Assembly: GCA_027083445.1 (NCBI GenBank)
Contig: JALWOP010000180.1
Location: forward strand, 1-64,000
DNA length: 64,000 nucleotides
Reading direction: 5' to 3'
Origin: Planctomycetota bacterium
GTDB taxonomy: Bacteria > Planctomycetota > UBA1135 > GCA-002686595
Below are positions 62,025 to 64,000 of this stretch, one piece after another; position 1 is the first letter of the stretch; the number at the start of each line of letters is the position of its first letter. The notes below the pieces were generated by a model. That model had not been told where the DNA came from, did no database searches, and saw nothing but the letters and a program-made list of their open reading frames with translations. The translations under genes were made by a program, and so were the position numbers.

Positions 62025-62061
62025 CCGCGGCCGCCGTCCCCCCTGGGAACGGCGGCCGCGG
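62025..62061 (-). terminator. Strong hairpin downstream of the exported TPR gene
   Basis: CCGCGGCCGCCGT (62025-62037) pairs perfectly with ACGGCGGCCGCGG (62049-62061), a 13-base stem with an 11-base loop. It lies 43 bases after the stop of the minus-strand gene at 62104. There is only a short T run after it. Confidence 0.55.
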
Positions 62062-62103
62062 TGGCTCGGGAGACCCTCAGGGTCCCCCCTATCGGGCGAG
62101 GCC

Positions 62104-63180
62104 CTATTTCTTCCGGCTGCGGAATCCGCGCGCCTCGCCGGCCCAGCGATTCTCGGGAAAGTCGCGCATGACCCGCGTGTAGAGCTTGGTCGCGGCCAGC
62201 TCCGCTTCATCTCCACCGATCAACTGGAAGCAGCGGCCTGCGAAGAAGAGCGCCTCGGGCACGTAGTTGATCTCGTGGCCGTAGAGCACGACCACCCGCA
62301 TGAAGGCCTTGAGGGCCTCCTTGAGCAGCTCCGGATCCTTGGTCGGCTCACCCCGGCGGAAGAGACAGTGGCCCAACCCGGTATAGGCGGCCGCGAGGGT
62401 GCGATCGTCAGCCTTGGGATCGGAGACGATGCTGCGGAAGATCTTCTCGCCCTCGTCGAGCTTGCCCTCCCCGAGCAGGGAGATGCCGATCTCGGCCAGG
62501 GCCCGGTTGCGAACGACGGGGTTGCCGCTCCCCGCAAGGTCGGCCAGGTCCTGGAGCTTCTTGCGCAGGGAGGCGCCGGTCGCGTCACCGTAGAGCAGCT
62601 TGCCCAGCTCGACCTCGAGCTTCCAACGATCTCCCAGCCCGGCCGAGGCGACCACCTTCTCCAGGTCACCCAGCGCAGCCAAGGCCGAGGCCTTGTCCCC
62701 CGAGTCCGCGAGGGCGCGCGCCTTGATCGAAATCGCGTAGGGCAGGTAACGACTCTCGGGCTCCAGCTCGGCCATCTCATTGACCGTCTGCTTCACATCC
62801 TCGATGGACTGGAGCACCTCGTAGACCTCGGCCAGCCGGTAGTAGGCGTAGGCCCTCGACCAGGGGTACTTGCGGGGCCTCTTGGCCTTGACCCCAGCCA
62901 GGAAGTTGGTCAGGTCGACCTCGGCATCCTCGAAGAGGCCATCGCGCATGGAGGCATCGGCCTGGTCGACGAGCTGCGGCTTCGCGCTGTAGTCGATCGA
63001 AAGGATGGTGTCGGCGGGAACCTTGCCCTCCTTGCGGTCCTTGCGATAGGTGACCTCGGTCATCGTCTCGGACTGGATCGAAACGTCCGTGATCGACTTG
63101 CCGTCGGTCAGATGAATCTCGTCGGCCAGGGTCAGACCGGCGAGGGAGAGCAGGACGATGGGGGTCAGGGGAACTCGCAT
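62104..63180 (-). CDS. Exported tetratricopeptide-repeat protein
   Basis: A 358-residue protein. ATG 63180 gives a signal peptide (LTPIVLLSLAGLTLA). Residues 18-60 form a beta-rich segment (DEIHLTDGKSITDVSIQSETMTEVTYRKD) that resembles the small exported domains found before TPRs in planctomycete proteins. Residues 70-350 are TPR-like helices (AYAYYRLAEVYEVLQ, AAYTGLGHCLFRRGE, ALFFAGRCFQLIGGDE). It ends at the sequence GEARGFRSRKK. Probably a cell-envelope scaffold; function unknown. Confidence 0.78.
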   Translation of the reverse strand: MRVPLTPIVLLSLAGLTLADEIHLTDGKSITDVSIQSETMTEVTYRKDRKEGKVPADTILSIDYSAKPQLVDQADASMRDGLFEDAEVDLTNFLAGVKAKRPRKYPWSRAYAYYRLAEVYEVLQSIEDVKQTVNEMAELEPESRYLPYAISIKARALADSGDKASALAALGDLEKVVASAGLGDRWKLEVELGKLLYGDATGASLRKKLQDLADLAGSGNPVVRNRALAEIGISLLGEGKLDEGEKIFRSIVSDPKADDRTLAAAYTGLGHCLFRRGEPTKDPELLKEALKAFMRVVVLYGHEINYVPEALFFAGRCFQLIGGDEAELAATKLYTRVMRDFPENRWAGEARGFRSRKK

Positions 63181-63334
63181 GGGGGGATCGGGTGCCGGAG
63201 GGGAGTTCTGGACGCTACCCCCCCTGGACGGGGCGGTAACCGGCGTCGGGGCGTCGCCGCGCAAGGGCGGAGCAAGATACGAGCCCCCCCTCGGACCGTC
63301 AACGCGAGCGCCGGGGCCGGGCTACGCGGCCCTC

Positions 63335-63883
63335 TCAGCCGACGACCATCGCCCGCTCCAGCCCCTGACGCACCTCCAGCCCAACCAGTTCCTCGACCAG
63401 GCTCAGGGCGAACTCCATGGCGGTTCCCGGGCCTTGACTGGTGATGACGCCGCCGCAGTGCAGGACGCGGGGGCTGTCCCGAACCGAGGCGCGTCCGAGC
63501 TCCGCCCGTACCGAAGGGTGAGAGGTCAGCTCGAGTCCCTCCTCGACCCCGGCCGCGGCCAGCACCATTGGCGCGGCGCAAATCGCCGCCAGGGGTCGAC
63601 CCGCTGCGCGCTGGGCGCGCACGAGGGCAAGGACCCGCTCGTCGGCCATCATCGCCTCGGTCCCCCCCAGCCCGCCGGGGAGTACGACCAGGTCGAAGGT
63701 CTGCTCCCCCAGCGCCCCAAGATCGGTGTCGGGTTCGACGCGAATGCCCCGCGCCCCGGTTCGGACGCCCGGGGCGAGGCCGGCGACGATGACTTCGATG
63801 TCGGCGCGCCGCAGAACGTCGATCACGGTGACCGCCTCGATCTCTTCGAAGCCGTCCGCCAGGGGCATGAGCACGCGGGTCAT
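63335..63883 (-). CDS. DJ-1/PfpI-family protein
   Basis: A 182-residue protein of the DJ-1 group. The nucleophilic cysteine is Cys102 in AAICAAPMVLAAAG, with the supporting acid in DGFEEIEAV near residue 14 and the conserved VLPGGLGGTEAM. It resembles YajL/DJ-1 more than the PfpI protease. Such proteins act as chaperones, glyoxalase-like or deglycase enzymes; the true activity is debated. It is divergent from the DUF523 gene at the window end. Confidence 0.9.
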   Translation of the reverse strand: MTRVLMPLADGFEEIEAVTVIDVLRRADIEVIVAGLAPGVRTGARGIRVEPDTDLGALGEQTFDLVVLPGGLGGTEAMMADERVLALVRAQRAAGRPLAAICAAPMVLAAAGVEEGLELTSHPSVRAELGRASVRDSPRVLHCGGVITSQGPGTAMEFALSLVEELVGLEVRQGLERAMVVG

Positions 63884-63958
63884 GGTTCTCGGTGGGTCGC
63901 GGTTTTCGGGAGAGGCCCGCTTGGAAGGGGCCGTGGGGGTTCAGGGTACACTCGTGGC

Positions 63959-64000
63959 GTGAGTGGTGAGCGAGTCCTGGTCAGTGCCTGCCTGCTCGGC
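63959..64000 (+). CDS. DUF523-family protein (3' end outside window)
   Basis: Only 14 codons are present. From GTG 63959 they read MSGERVLVSACLLG, and VSACLLG is the conserved N-terminal motif of DUF523 proteins (usually followed by a cysteine-containing CRYDG). Function unknown in the family. Confidence 0.7.
   Translation, partial: MSGERVLVSACLLG

Noticed and set aside
1-64000. CRISPR array, insertion sequence or prophage
   Set aside because: No regularly spaced repeats, transposase, integrase or phage structural genes were seen; the only repeats are short tandem units and the 3.4-kb gene duplication.

Overview
The window is a stretch of high-GC bacterial chromosome with no insertion sequences, phage genes or CRISPR array. 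Its gene content suggests a planctomycete-like organism. It has several exported proteins that share one C-terminal domain ending in 'FRD...SVxF', many lipoproteins and sulfatase-superfamily proteins, and an ECF sigma factor fused to a membrane anchor and a very large exported part. This assignment is inferred from gene content and not from a marker gene. Genes are densely packed, with many ATGA/GTGA overlaps.

Layout: (1) 1-3550, a YheT-type hydrolase (cut by the window edge), a cobalamin-dependent radical SAM protein and a GNAT acetyltransferase, apparently one operon. (2) 3513-6179, a membrane-tethered ECF sigma factor fusion, divergent from an exported subtilisin-like protease (6562-8217). 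(3) 8387-17076, PEP synthase, a small lipoprotein, a minus-strand group (FG-GAP-like protein, hydroxypyruvate isomerase-like protein, MFS transporter) and an ArnT-like glycosyltransferase. (4) 17125-19800, lipoprotein MsrB followed directly by a lipoprotein of the sulfatase/alkaline phosphatase superfamily. (5) 19875-23151, a sulfate-activation operon read on the minus strand: ribbon-helix-helix protein, sat, a cytoplasmic alkaline-phosphatase-superfamily enzyme and cysC. Upstream lies an array of five GGAGTGT-like half-sites phased at 11 bp. (6) 23337-28100, a lipoprotein, a structured non-coding stretch, a WlbA/WbpB + WbpE-like sugar-nucleotide pair, and a ThrE-type exporter divergent from an Lrp-type regulator. 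(7) 28081-41184, exported beta-propeller proteins, an amidohydrolase, a tandem duplication of a ~1000-residue exported protein with a decayed B3/4 gene between the copies, the intact B3/4 gene and FtsK. (8) 41313-46660, a housekeeping operon on the minus strand: tpiA, secG, yicC, gmk, coaC, coaB (split) and a sulfatase-like TPR lipoprotein. (9) 46749-52636, HD nucleotidase-like protein, exported carboxypeptidase-regulatory-like protein, cysteine desulfurase, ThiI and a GT-C-like membrane protein. (10) 52697-57382, two degenerate NtrC-like regulators flanking a PhoB-like response regulator. (11) 57469-64000, a THUMP-like methyltransferase, tRNA-Val(UAC), UDP-glucose dehydrogenase, an ECF sigma factor coupled to a TPR protein, an exported TPR protein, a DJ-1/PfpI protein and the first codons of a DUF523 gene.

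The strongest candidates for undescribed biology are the sulfate-activation operon with its phased operator and unexplained phosphatase-superfamily enzyme, the trio of regulators whose two NtrC-like members have lost the phosphoacceptor, the Walker A lysine and GAFTGA, the membrane-tethered sigma factor, and the C-terminal domain shared by five exported proteins. All functional calls rest on motif and family recognition by eye; no database search was run.
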